Below are positions 46,498 to 56,767 of a DNA stretch of 64,000 nucleotides, one piece after another. A program made the translations under genes and the position numbers. The number at the start of each line of letters is the position of its first letter. Positions within the stretch are counted from its first letter, which is position 1. Under the pieces are notes generated by a model. The model made no database searches. It saw only the letters and a list, made by a program, of their open reading frames with translations, and was not told where the DNA came from. The stretch spans positions 57,152,724 to 57,216,723 of the forward strand of contig OX940860.1 in the NCBI GenBank assembly GCA_954871525.1, given 5' to 3'. The DNA comes from Parietaria judaica. Its lineage: Eukaryota; Streptophyta; Magnoliopsida; Rosales; Urticaceae.

Positions 46498-49100
46498 GTA
46501 CTTGATGATAGGCGACAGCCAATTGTCTTCTTCTTCTTCTTCGCCAGTGATGGCAAGGATTTGGCTTTTCTTGATGGATGGGTACTCGAGGGCCTCGATA
46601 GGAACTTTGCTAGTTCCTCGTTGTCAGCTCCTGATGCCATTCTGGCTAATGTGTCGGCCTCGAAGTTCTCGGCTCGAGGTATTTGAGTGATTTCATACCA
46701 GGCCAAGAACTCCAAGCGATGCTGTGCCTCTGCGAGGTAGGCCGCCATATTTTCTTCTTTAGCCTGGTATTCGCCTTCTACTTGTTTCACGATTAGTTGA
46801 GAATCGCAGTAGATCTTCAGGTTTTTCGCTTCGAGTTTTTGTGCGATCTAAAGCCCGGCCAGCAGTGCCTCGTACTCTGCCTCGTTGTTAGTGGCGTTGA
46901 ACCCGAATTGGATGGCGTAGCATAGCTTTCCACCCTCGGCGTTGGTAAGCAAGATACCCGCCCCTGAGCCGCTGGTGTTGGAGGCGCCGTCAACGTGGAG
47001 GCTCCAGAGGGGACCGTCGGGGCTCGATTTTCGTTTGGTTGCTTGAGGCAACCTGTCGAGTTCCTCTTCGGTTTCGACCGCGGCATCGTTTGTGAATTCG
47101 GCGATGAAGTCTGCTACCGCTTGTGCTTTGATCGCGATTCGGGGCTGGTACTCCACACCGTATTCTCCCAATTCTTGTGACCAGATCGTCATTCGAGTTG
47201 AAGTACTTTTGAGGAGCGCCTTTTGGACCGGGTGCTCTGTTCTCACTATGATTTGGTGAGCTTGGAAGTATGGGCGGAGCTTCTTCGCGGTGGTGATCAG
47301 TGCGAGCGCCAATTTTTCGATCTGCGTGTAGCGGGTTTCTGCGTCAAGGAGAGCTTTGCTGACGTAGTAGACTGGCATCTACTTCTTTTCTTCTTCTCGA
47401 ACAAGGACTGCGCTGAGGGCCCTGGTTGAGATGGAGAGATAGAGGAACAGGGCCTCATCGTCTTTTGGTTTGGACAGCAAAGGCGGTGATCCGAGGTAGA
47501 CTTTCAACTCTTGGAATGCGGCTTCACATTTCTCGTCCCAGGCGAAATTCTTCCCGCCTTTGAGGGCCTGGAAGAATGGTTGGCACCGGTCTGTGGCCTT
47601 TGATACGAATCGGCCCAGGGCGTTGATGCGCCCGTTGAGACTTTGCACTTCTTTGATTCTCCGGGGGCTCTTCATTTCGATTAGAGCCCAGATTTTTTCG
47701 GGGTTCGATTCGATCCCTCATCGGTTGACGATGAACCCCAGGAATTTCCCAGATTCGACCCCGAATGCGCACTTGGTGGGGTTCAGCTTCATCTGGTACC
47801 TTCGGAGGAGAGTGAAGGTTTCTCGAAGATCTCTGACGTGGTCGGCTTCTTCAAGGCTTTTGACGATCATGTCATCGACATAGACTTCCATCGTTTTGCC
47901 GATCAATGGGGCGAACATTCGGTTGACCAAGCGCTGGTACGTGGCTCCAGCGTTCTTGAGCCCAAAGGGCATGACTTTGTAACAGTAGAGGCCACGGTCA
48001 GTGATGAACGTGGTGTGTATCTGGTCGGGTTCGTGCATTTGGATTTGGTTGTATCCTGAATACGCGTCCATCATGCTCATGAGCTGGTGGCCAGCGATCG
48101 CGTCTACAAGCTGATCGATTCTCGGGAGAGGGAAACAATCCTTCGGACACGCCGTGTTGAGGTCGGAATAGTCTATGCAGATTCACCACTTGTCGTTGGG
48201 CTTTTTCACCATGACGACGTTGGACACCCAATCCGGGTATGTGACTTCCTTGATGAAGTCCGCTGTGATGAGCTTGTTAACTTCGTCGTTGATGGCTTGA
48301 TACCTTTCGGGATTAAAGGCTCGTCGTCGTTGTACTTTGGGCGGTCTTCCTTTCTCGATGTTGAGTCTGTGGATGGCCACTTCGGGGTCGATGCCTGGCA
48401 TGTCGGCGTGCGACCAGGCAAAGACGTATTTGAACTCTCGCAGGAAGGCGACCAGTTGCGTTTTAATCATGACGGGCAATTGGGCGCCGATCGAAGCCGT
48501 CCTCTCTGGCTTTTCTTCGTCCAAGACGATGGCCGTTACGTCGGAAGAGGGTTCCATCGAGGGTTTGCGCCTTGTGTCTCTTGGGTCGAGCTCGCCGAAC
48601 ATCCGTGTTTCCTCGGAACTGGAGGTGAGTTTTTCGTCCGGCTGTTGGATTGTGTGGATGACCAACTCGTTTTTCCCGGTTTTCGTTCCCTGGGCGTAGC
48701 AAGTCCTGGATTCCCGTTGGCTTCCTCTTAGGATTCCGATCCCGTTCTCCGTGGGAAACTTTACGAGCAAGTGGAAGGTGGAGGTGATGGCCTGAAGTTT
48801 GTTGAGAGACGGTCTTCCCATGATGATGTTGTAGGACGATGGTTGGTCTACTAGGAGATATCAGATCATTTTGGTTACTATGGCTCCGCCTTCGGATCCG
48901 AACGTTGTTGGGAGGTCGATGGCTCCTTCGGCAAAAACCGGCTTTTCGTTGAAACCGTAGAGCGGGGTCTTGATGGGTGTCGGGACGAGTCCTCCTAGAC
49001 TCATGCGTTCAAGGGCGGATTTGAAGATAATGTCAGCCGAGCTTCCATTGTCGACCATCACTCGCCTGATTCGGTTGTTGGCGATCAATGTCTTTACCAC
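46425..49100 (-). pseudogene. protease, reverse transcriptase and RNase H of the 13.5-kb element
   Basis: One continuous frame broken only by stops. Protease: VMVDNGSSADIIFKSALERM and PSSYNIIMGRPSLNKLQ. Reverse transcriptase: DKW-stop-ICIDYSDLNTACPKD, SMMDAYSGYNQI, MPFGLKNAGATYQRLVNRMF and the catalytic MEVYVDDMIVKS. RNase H: SLHVDGASNTSGSGAGILLT, NEAEYEALLAGL and PRAENFEADTLARMASG. Stops lie at about 48861 (TGA), 48183 (TGA), 47718 (TGA), 47379 (TAG) and 46848 (TAG); in each, the family residue is arginine or glutamine, so CGA or CAG fits. Catalytic motifs are intact. Confidence 0.9.
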
Positions 49101-49160
49101 GATGGCGTCGTTGTGGGGGTGCGAGATTTGTCGAGTCTCTTCTTCTGTGAAAGTGATGGC

Positions 49161-51104
49161 CTAGCTGGGAAGCACCGTTGTTGAACTGGTTAGGTTCGTA
49201 AGGTTGATCTGGTGTTCCTCTTCGTCATTTTCCAGGGCTCGGGCGTATCTCTTTCGTTTGTTATTGGAGTCCCCCGTTTCTGGTCCACCTAGGATGGTGG
49301 ATACCACGTGATATTGGGGAGCTTTGCCTTTTGTTCGCTCTTCGTCTTGGCATGGCTTGGGATCGTCTTGGGGTTGTTCACCTTCATGAAGCAGAGGGTT
49401 GTTAGCTTTTCCGCTTCCGGCCACGAGTTTTTTGACAAACTCTTTTAATTGTCCGTCCTGGATGAGCTGCTCGATTTGTTTCTTCAGTTGCCAGCATTCT
49501 GATGTCAAATGGCCGTGGTCCTGGTGATATTCGCAGTACCGACTTTTGTCTCGGTTGGCTTTTCTGGGCAGGGGCCGCGGAGGATCAAACTTCTCTTTGT
49601 GGAGGTTAAAGATTGTTGCTGCCGACGCGGTCAACGGGGTGTAATTCATGTTCTTGCGAAAACCCTCCGCCCGTCTAAAGGACTGATGTCGTCCTTCAGA
49701 GTTTGACTGCTGACGTTGCCTTTTTCTTGAAGTCTCGTCATCACATCTCATTTGGTCGTTCCGGCCTTACTCACCTAGGCTGAGTTGGTTTCGACTGACG
49801 AAGTATTCGTCGGCGGCAATGTCTTCTGCCGCCCTAGCCATCAGTTCGGCCATGGAAGCAGGTCTCTTTTTGACAAGGGAACGTGTGAATTCGCTTACTA
49901 GGAGGCCGTCGATTACTGCGGTGACGGCGTCGTCGTCGGTATAGCTGACGACTTTATTCGCCTTCTCCGTGAACCTCTTTAAGTAAGCTTGGAGGGACTC
50001 GTCTTTGCGTTGCTTGAGGGACCATAGGTATGACTTACCCTTTCGCTGCGTGATTGAGCTGGCGAAGCGGGATATGAAGCGTTCCGTCAGTTCTTCGAAG
50101 GACTCAATCGACCCTTTGGGGAGTCGCTGATACCATTCGAAGGCTGGTCCGGCAAGGGTGAGGCAGAATGCGTGATACATTATGGAGGGTGAGCATCTCT
50201 TCGCCCGCATGGCGAATTGGTATTGCACCAGATGGTATGTGGGGTCTGTTGTGCCGTCGTAGATGAGATTTAGCGGGAATCGGAGGTCTCCACTGAGGCC
50301 TTTGTCGAGTAGGTGGCTTGCCAGAAGGGAGATGACTCCCTCTGCCATACTTCGTTTGGCGGGATCGGTGTTATTGGCGGCGGCGAGTTCTCTCAGCTCT
50401 CTTCTTAGAGCCTGAACCTCGTTTTTCATTCCGTCGTTTGGCGGAGGTGCTGTCGAGCCAGGGGTCGGGGCTGTGTTGGCTCTTCTCGTCACATGATATA
50501 TGGCGGGGGGTGCAGAACTTTTTGACCCCTCCGACTCGGCACTGTCCAGATCTTCTTGAGGATGAGGTTCCTCCTTTCGTCGTTCGAGGTGTTGTCGCAA
50601 GTCTCCTTCTTGACGGGAGCGACTTAGACGGTGGCGGAGATCCTCCTGATTTTTCGGACGTGTCCGGGCGGGTACCTGTTGACGATGGTTCCTCCGTGCC
50701 TTAATGCCTTCAGCGTTACTTTTGTCTCTTCCCAGACGTTCAAAGGCTGAACGTCGAGTTGACTGTGACTGGGCCGGCTCCTGAATGCCTTGACGGGCCT
50801 GCTGAGTTGCAGGTGGCCTTCGTTGTGCGATTTCGAGGGCCTCTTCTGGACTCTCCTTTTCTTTGATGGCTTCAAGGTTGGTGTTACTGCTGCCGAGTCG
50901 TTTGGAAACAAAATCAGCCAGGTGGAAAACGCTATCCTCCAGCCGGGTTAACCTTTCTTTTTCTTCGTTGACAGCGGGCTCTTGTCGCGTGCTCGTCTCG
51001 GGTCGATTGAGAGCCTTGGTTCGGCGTACGTTTACTCGGGCCCGGGTGTTGAGAGCGATACTTCCCGTGGGGCGGGAAGAGGTGCCTTCTGTCGCGTCTG
51101 ACAT
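49161..51104 (-). pseudogene. gag of the 13.5-kb element
   Basis: Probable start MSDATEGTSSRPTG at 51104; an upstream ATG at 51215 would add 37 residues encoded by the minisatellite. The N-terminal half is charged and arginine/glutamate-rich. The gag core has FPLNLIYDGTTDPTYHLVQY, FCLTLAGPAFEWYQRLPKGS, FEELTERFISRFASS and QAYLKRFTEKANKV. After a TAA at about 49767 (where CAA fits) the same frame continues through TPLTASAATIFNLHKEKFDP and the cysteine-histidine box YCEYHQDHGHLTSECW to a TAG at about 49161 (CAG fits). Structural protein of the virus-like particle in intact relatives. Confidence 0.88.
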
Positions 51105-51117
51105 CGGAGCTTCGAGC

Positions 51118-51345
51118 GTCTTTAAGTGTATTCGAATGTGTTCGAATGCCTTCGAGTGACTTCGAATGCCTTCGAGTGTGTTCGAATGCCTTCGAGTTTG
51201 TTCGAATGCCTTCAAGTTTCTTCGAGTGCCTTCGAGTCTCTTCGAGTGCCTTCAAGCGTGTTCGAATGCCTTCGAGTTTCTTCGAGTGCCTTCGAGTGTG
51301 TTCGAACGCGTTCGAATGTACTCGAATATCTTCGAATGTGGTTGG
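51118..51345. repeat. minisatellite of 10- and 21-bp units before gag
   Basis: TTCGAATGCCTTCGAGTGTG-type units repeat about 20 times with C/T and A/G variants. They occupy the leader between the PBS and gag and keep several frames open, giving arginine/histidine-rich or phenylalanine/cysteine-rich repeats that are not likely proteins. Confidence 0.85.
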
Positions 51346-51384
51346 ATGTGCTGGTAGGGACTCGAGGTTTTAAACTCGTGGCCC

Positions 51385-51401
51385 CCCTCCTTCTAGCGTC
51401 A
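51385..51401 (-). other. primer binding site of the 13.5-kb element, altered
   Basis: TGACGCTAGAAGGAGGG on the minus strand, three bases after the 5' LTR end. A PBS should start TGG to pair with tRNA CCA; here the third base is A. The tRNA was not identified. Confidence 0.55.
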
Positions 51402-51404
51402 AAA

Positions 51405-52736
51405 TGTTAATGCAGACAAAAGATTCAAACATTTAGCGGCCCAATTGCTTGTTTTGGGCCGGGCCCAATGTCGTCTTGTTGACTTTTGTGGACTTTGGGC
51501 TTGGACTCCTGGACTTTTGAGTCAATCGGATCCTCCGCTGACTCGGTAATCAAAAATCCGTGGTAAACTCCACTACCTGTTGCTAATAGGGCCAGGACTT
51601 GGCCTGGCCCGGATTACAGGTTCGGGATACCAAAAACGGACTCTTGACCACCGTGTAGGGGGGGGGGGGGGGGTCACAATATTGACTTTCAAGTGGACCT
51701 TGACATATTAGACCCTCGACCGGTGTCACGGGGACAGATCCGGGTCCTCGGGCTATCCGCGTAATCTGTATATCTGTCGGAGATACAAGAATACTGGATA
51801 GAACGAGCACCTCACGGACCTAGAACCTTGGCAAGGAGGGTCTTAGATCGTGCCAAAATCTTCTCCAGAACTTCCGCTCAAATGTTTTTTTCTGTCTCGG
51901 AACCTGAACAAAACAAAAACCCGAGATCAGGGAGAACCGGGGGGGGGGGGGGGGAGCCCCCTGAATTTACCTCCGACGCTCAACATTAGTGTAATATTCG
52001 AGGGGGAGATGTTTAGAGGGTGCTCGAGAGAGTTTTGGTCGAGTTCCGTTGAGAGAGAATGAGTTACCGTTTAACTGAAACCGAGCTTCTATTTATAAGA
52101 GAACCTGGGGATTCAAATGCAAATATCTTTTGGCTCGGGAAGCCCCTGGTGCAATATTATATGTTTTTTCGCATCCTCGGGACGTGGCCGATCCAACGCC
52201 GCCAAAATCACGCCGATCGGAGCAGCGACACGCCCACACGCGCGGGGAGAAGGTGGCTGGCTGCTTGGAGGCTTGCTCTCCACGTTGATGATGTCAGCAG
52301 TCATCATAGAGCTGATGTCAGCCCTTTTCCTCGCCCACCAGATGGCCAACACGTGGTGAAACAGGGTCTTGCCCTTTGGGAGGCCTGCAGAGGTGCTGCC
52401 ACGTGGCGGCTGACCCTTGGGTGCCTGTGGGGCCCGCCCGGGTGTTTCCCGGCGTGTCCCGGAGGTCCCGGATGTTTCCCGAGGCCGTTTTTTACAAATT
52501 TTATATCGATTTTGGGTATTTCGATATTTTTGGGATCATCTGGACCCTTTATTTTTCGAAAACGGGCTTCCAGTGAGTATTTTGGTGGCAAATTTTAATT
52601 ATAATTAATCAATTAACAATCAATTAATATATATAATTAATCAATTAATAATCAATTAATATATATAATTAATCAATTAATTGATTATTAATTAATCAAT
52701 TAATATTAAATCAATCGTGCAAAAATACCCGTAACA
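51405..52736 (-). repeat. 5' LTR of the 13.5-kb element
   Basis: 1332 bp; TATA box CTTATAAATAG at 52089-52099 (minus). It differs from the 3' LTR mainly by longer G runs (about 51658-51672 and 51938-51953), an extra AATTAATATATA block near 52610-52660, and scattered substitutions. The high similarity indicates a recent insertion compared with other elements in the window. Confidence 0.93.
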
Positions 52737-54362
52737 CGTTGTAAGATAACATTGTATAAATGGAAGGTCATGAGATGATGATGAGGCGTTCCAAAGCAAA
52801 AAAAAAACGTAAATAAAACATAGTTCAGTACCGGGAGATAAAACCAGAGAAGAAATCTGTTATGATAATGATGCAACTTTCAAATTTTGACATGATAATT
52901 ATAAGATTGTAATCCATCTTTTGGTTTGTAATTTAAGGTTTAATATAAGGTATTCTCAATAAACCCACCGTATTTTATACTGTTTTTGAAGTAATTGTCA
53001 AAAATATTTTTATATTATTGAAATTTATCAATTTCAACATCCCATGTTAACCAAAATAAGTGTTCACATTTTTGTCTTATTAATTAACTTTTCAAGTAAG
53101 ATGGTTGTCACGGTAGGGATCGAAGTGAGATACAGGAGAATAAGAAAATACCCAAATACTAAATTTTGTCAGCACAAAGTACGGTAAAATAAGTAATCGT
53201 TTAACATGAATTTTTTAAGATTTTTTTTTAACTGTGTTATTAACAAAAATATGAAACAGGGGGTATTTTTCTTTCGCAGGTGAGTAATATGCTCAATTAG
53301 TTTCTTACTTTAAAAGATAAAAAATGTCACTCCATCATATCTGTGTGTAGATTATTATAGAATTATTTTAAGAATCTATCACGACATAGAGTTTACTAAA
53401 TATTATTTCATGGATTATTCTTAACCAACAACTGCAATAGCTTTCTCATGCTTTTGTTGATATATAATTGTTTTCAATCTGTTTATAGCTTGATAGCCAA
53501 AAGTAAACATATTGATAAATATAACAGACAAGCATGATAGAAGATGTCAAACTGAGTTACATTTTTTTTAATCTTTTGAAGCCTGATTTTGAAGAATATT
53601 TACTTCAGGAATGATAATTGACATCATTGTTTTAAATATGTATTTATAATTAACTTATTTATAGTTATTAATATTATTTTCATTCTATTTAAATTCTAAT
53701 TTCTTTATGATGTTGATATCTAGATATAATGTTCAGCTTTCATTATTATCCCATGATTTTTTTTATATAGTTAGATATTGTTATCTATGCTTAAATTTTA
53801 TCATGAAATCGAATGCATATATAATCATAGCTATATTGTTGGCTATCAAGTTAAAATGTATGCATATAAACGAGACTTGAGTGTATGCTAAATTATCTTT
53901 TTAATTTATTTTTAAATATCAAAGATTTCCTTAGTTAGTTTTTGTGTTACAGTTTTTAGTCACATATTAGTATATTACCTTTTTAACTATTCTCCTTATT
54001 TATTGTTACTTTTTTTTTTGTTTGAAAAAACTATGCTTTAACTCAAATTCAATAATAAAACCGATAATAACATAAACAATTGATCGCCACCGTGCAAAGC
54101 ACGGTGCCGGTCCACTAGTTTAAAGAAATAGGCATTGAGAACTTGGGATGTGAAAAATAAAATTAGGTTTATCTCACAACAAAAATTAAAACAGTAATTA
54201 CTTATATTATTATTATTATTAAACCTTAAGCAAATAACTGGATTGAGCCACTCTAAAAATATTACTTTATAAATACTTATACATCAATACCCCTTCCTAA
54301 TATAACACTGTCAAAATATTTTATTTTAATTCCATTCGTATAATCGGAAATACCACTTATGT

Positions 54363-54364
<2 letters not shown>

Positions 54365-54421
<57 letters not shown>

Positions 54422-54436
54422 GTATTTTTATTGATG

Positions 54437-54504
<68 letters not shown>
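54365..54504. repeat. microsatellites (AT)n and (TTA)n
   Basis: An uninterrupted AT tract (54365-54417) and a TTA tract (54439-54504) separated by about 20 bp. They follow the Helitron 3' end by about 250 bp. Confidence 0.95.
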
Positions 54505-54756
54505 TGTTGGGCTTTTCAGCAAAGCCTAGCCCAAGAATAATGCCCCAACTGTCCAAACGACAGCCCTCGGCGCAAATGACACACAACAGACACTCAGTGT
54601 CGTACGAGGTAAGAAACGACAAGCAAGGTACGAATCTAATTCTTTATTCTCAAATCAGATTAGGGTTTCGAAACCCATTTGTACGTTTGCACTCTCTCTC
54701 TAACCTCTCGAACCTTCTCCCTCTCTCTCTACACTTCGCTAACCCTAGCTCAGGCG

Positions 54757-54951
54757 ATGCAGCCACCGCTGACTGCCGATGACGCTCCGGTCGCTCGCCG
54801 GACCCGCGCCGCTTCCAATCAAGCCTTGCCGTGGAAGTATGCCTCTCAGATAAGGCGTCTGATGGCTAGAGCAGAGGATAGAACAACTCCGAGGAACGAG
54901 ATGGAGAGGTGGAAGGTGGAGATCGCCCTCGCTGAGTACAGAGCTTCTTAG
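54757..54951 (+). pseudogene. small unassigned coding fragment after a CT-rich leader
   Basis: 64 codons from MQPPLTADDAPVARRTRA to ALAEYRAS, ending in TAG at 54949; the same frame continues ASSSTSASPEPQ up to a GTAAAC splice-donor-like site at about 54988. The leader (54680-54756) is rich in CTCTCT and CCCTAG, as in plant 5' UTRs. No domain is recognised. It could be the first exon of a retroelement gag or a host gene fragment. The TAG could be a former CAG. Confidence 0.35.
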
Positions 54952-54989
54952 GCTTCTTCGTCGACTTCGGCTTCTCCCGAGCCTCAGGT

Positions 54990-55298
54990 AAACCTTCTTC
55001 AAGCTCTCTCCTTTTCCTGATTCTCCCTTGGTTGGTTTCTCAGAAACCCTAGATCTTTTAGGGCTAGATCTAGGAATAATGCATTCAAAGCGTTTCTGGA
55101 TTGCTATACCTTGTAGAAACTTTCTCTAGGGTTTGCATCCAGGTCTCTCATCTCTGATTCTTGTTAGCTCCCTTTATTCCCTGACCTGATTATGTTATCT
55201 GGGTTATCCTTCAGATACATGACGTTGACTGACAGTCAACGTCCTTCTTGGCTGGTGATAAAAAGCCGGGACATCTGAAGCTCACAGTCGAGGACTAA

Positions 55299-55300
<2 letters not shown>
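54990..55300. other. non-coding, with an 11-bp palindromic hairpin
   Basis: Nothing coding recognised. GACGTTGACTG/CAGTCAACGTC forms a tight hairpin at 55221-55243. Confidence 0.45.

Positions 55301-55340
<40 letters not shown>
55301..55340. repeat. microsatellite (TTA)n
   Basis: Thirteen TTA repeats abutting the left end of the LTR at 55335-56767. Confidence 0.95.
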
Positions 55341-55342
<2 letters not shown>

Positions 55343-56767
55343 CGCGAAAATGGATTAACGTAAAACCTGAACCACGATTCGAACCCAAGGCCAGACTTTG
55401 TGGTCGAGTCTGCAGTCGGGGTTGAGTCAATGAGGATTGACAAATGTCTCGACTTTGTTGAAGGGGAATCGTCGTCTCCGGCGAGGCTCGAGCTGTTCTG
55501 TCGATGTATTTCCTTCCTCGGCTATGTCTCGGCGGCGATGGAGGTCTTGCAAAAAAAAAAAAAAATAGATGTCGCACCCTGTCACTGTACAAAGGCTGCC
55601 TACGTACCCCCTTGTACTCGAGTGAGATCTGCCTACGTACCCCCTTGCACTCAATAATGGCGGTGCAGTGACCATCACGGATGGCGAGGGTATTACCGGC
55701 GAGGGTGCCTGAAGTGGCGGCGTAGGGGTGACCATCGTGGATGGCAAGGGTATTACGGGTGAGGGTGCCTGACGAGGCGGCACTGGTGTTGAGCGCCGAG
55801 GGTGGCACGACTATGACCGGCGAGGTGGCGAACTCCGGGGAGGATTGACCGAGACTAGGCCCGGGTCGAGGTAAAACTCGGATCCCTGACGGGCGTGGGA
55901 GCAACAGCTGGTTCCGGAATTAAGTCCTTGTCGAGCCTGGACTCAAGGATGATCAGTCTGACGAAGACCCTTGGTTAGTAAATCCCTCGCCTCCCTTACT
56001 TAGAGGGGAGGGCGATTTTTCCTGAACTGGCGAAAGGGATAAACTCGAGCTTGAGAAGAGAGACGCTCTAGAGTGAATTGTGTATCAAATGTGATGAATG
56101 AAAGATTCTATTTATAGGGGAAAAGTGTAACCATTTTTCCACCTTTTGGGGGCATCTAAAGAGAATATTTCCTTAATATGCTCCCCCTAATTCGTGGTTG
56201 CCCTTGCCATGGGAGCTCGTCAGGCTACCTTGCCACATAGGGTGGTGGTTGGGCGAGTTTGAGCTTGTCCATCGCCCAGAGTCCTTCGGGGGTCCTGCGA
56301 GCCTGTCTGTCGGGTCCTAAGGCGTCTTTGAAATGTCCATGATGTCATGGTGAGGTTGGATTGTCTTGTTTCTTGTATTTGTTGTGAATTTATGCCTTGT
56401 TGAGTCTTGTAGGCGAGGGGTTGCACGTCGTCGGTTGGGGCGTTTTTAAGACCTTGACGTTGACTTGGTCCAAGAGAGGTCGTCGTCGCCAAGGGAGCTT
56501 GCCTGGGCGAGGACGTCGTTGATGACTAGGTCAAAGAGAGGTCGTTATTGCCAGAGGAGATCGCCTGATAGGGTCGCCCGGAGTGCTCGCCTCGTCAAGC
56601 GGGTTGCTTGGAGAGCTTTCCTGGACTCCGTCTTTTGGGGCTTCGTCCTCGGGGCCTTGCCCAACGGGCTCGGACTCGGGCCAATGGACCTTGACTTTGG
56701 TCAGTGGGCCTTGATTTTTGCGTTTAGGACCCGTATTTTTAATATGTAAAAAAAAATACACATAACA
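55335..56767 (-). repeat. Tat-like LTR (probably solo)
   Basis: The minus-strand start TGTTATGTGTATTTTTTTTT at 56767 resembles the starts of the other Tat-like LTRs; the left end near 55335 (TTAATGCGCGAAAATGGATT) resembles the left end of the LTR at 51405. A TATA box (CTATAAATAG, 56108-56117, minus) and a GCTCCCCCTAATTCG segment follow the same plan. No internal region flanks it. A target duplication was not found, partly because the left end abuts a microsatellite. Confidence 0.6.
55650..55790. repeat. tandem repeats of about 61 bp in an LTR
   Basis: GTGACCATC-CGGATGGC-AGGGTATTAC followed by GGCGAGGGTGCCTGA occurs twice, with a third diverged copy (GTTGAGCGCCGAGGGTGGCA). They lie in the LTR at 55335-56767. 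Confidence 0.65.

Larger units (their letters stand above)
39251..52736 (-). mobile_element. complete Tat-type Ty3/gypsy element, 13.5 kb, 5-bp TSD
   Basis: Both LTRs are present (39251-40532 and 51405-52736), with TG-CA termini and CGTTG directly repeated at 39246-39250 and 52737-52741. Minus-strand order: 5' LTR, PBS, gag, protease, reverse transcriptase, RNase H, integrase, 114-bp tandem repeats, opposite-strand gene, purine tract, 3' LTR. Gag-pol carries eight in-frame stops and one frameshift, so the element is structurally complete but not autonomous. The size, the 3' UTR satellite-like repeats and the extra antisense gene fit the Tat/Retand branch. Confidence 0.93.
34656..54118 (+). 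mobile_element. probable Helitron, split by a 13.5-kb gypsy element
   Basis: The 3' end is well supported: hairpin CACCGTGC-AAA-GCACGGTG (54088-54106), then CCGGTCCACTAG, then T. The same family terminus occurs at 13045. The proposed 5' end TCTATATATATA at 34656, preceded by A, is a weaker call based on the 5'-TC rule and composition. Removing the gypsy insertion leaves about 6.0 kb of AT-rich DNA with no Rep/helicase gene, so it would be non-autonomous. Similar phrases on both sides of the insertion (TATTATAGAAT near 37058 and 53353, then ATAGAGTT-ACTAAATATT) support one continuous body. Confidence 0.5.

Noticed and set aside
45838..48731. Plus-strand frames opposite the 13.5-kb element pol
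   Set aside because: Shadows of reverse transcriptase, RNase H and integrase on the minus strand; unlike the 41015-44018 gene they show no independent domain.
51126..51410. Phenylalanine/cysteine-rich repeat frames on the plus strand
   Set aside because: They are the reverse reading of the gag-leader minisatellite, with no domain.
54277..54522. Asparagine-rich open frame on the minus strand
   Set aside because: It is only the translation of the (TTA)n and (AT)n microsatellites.
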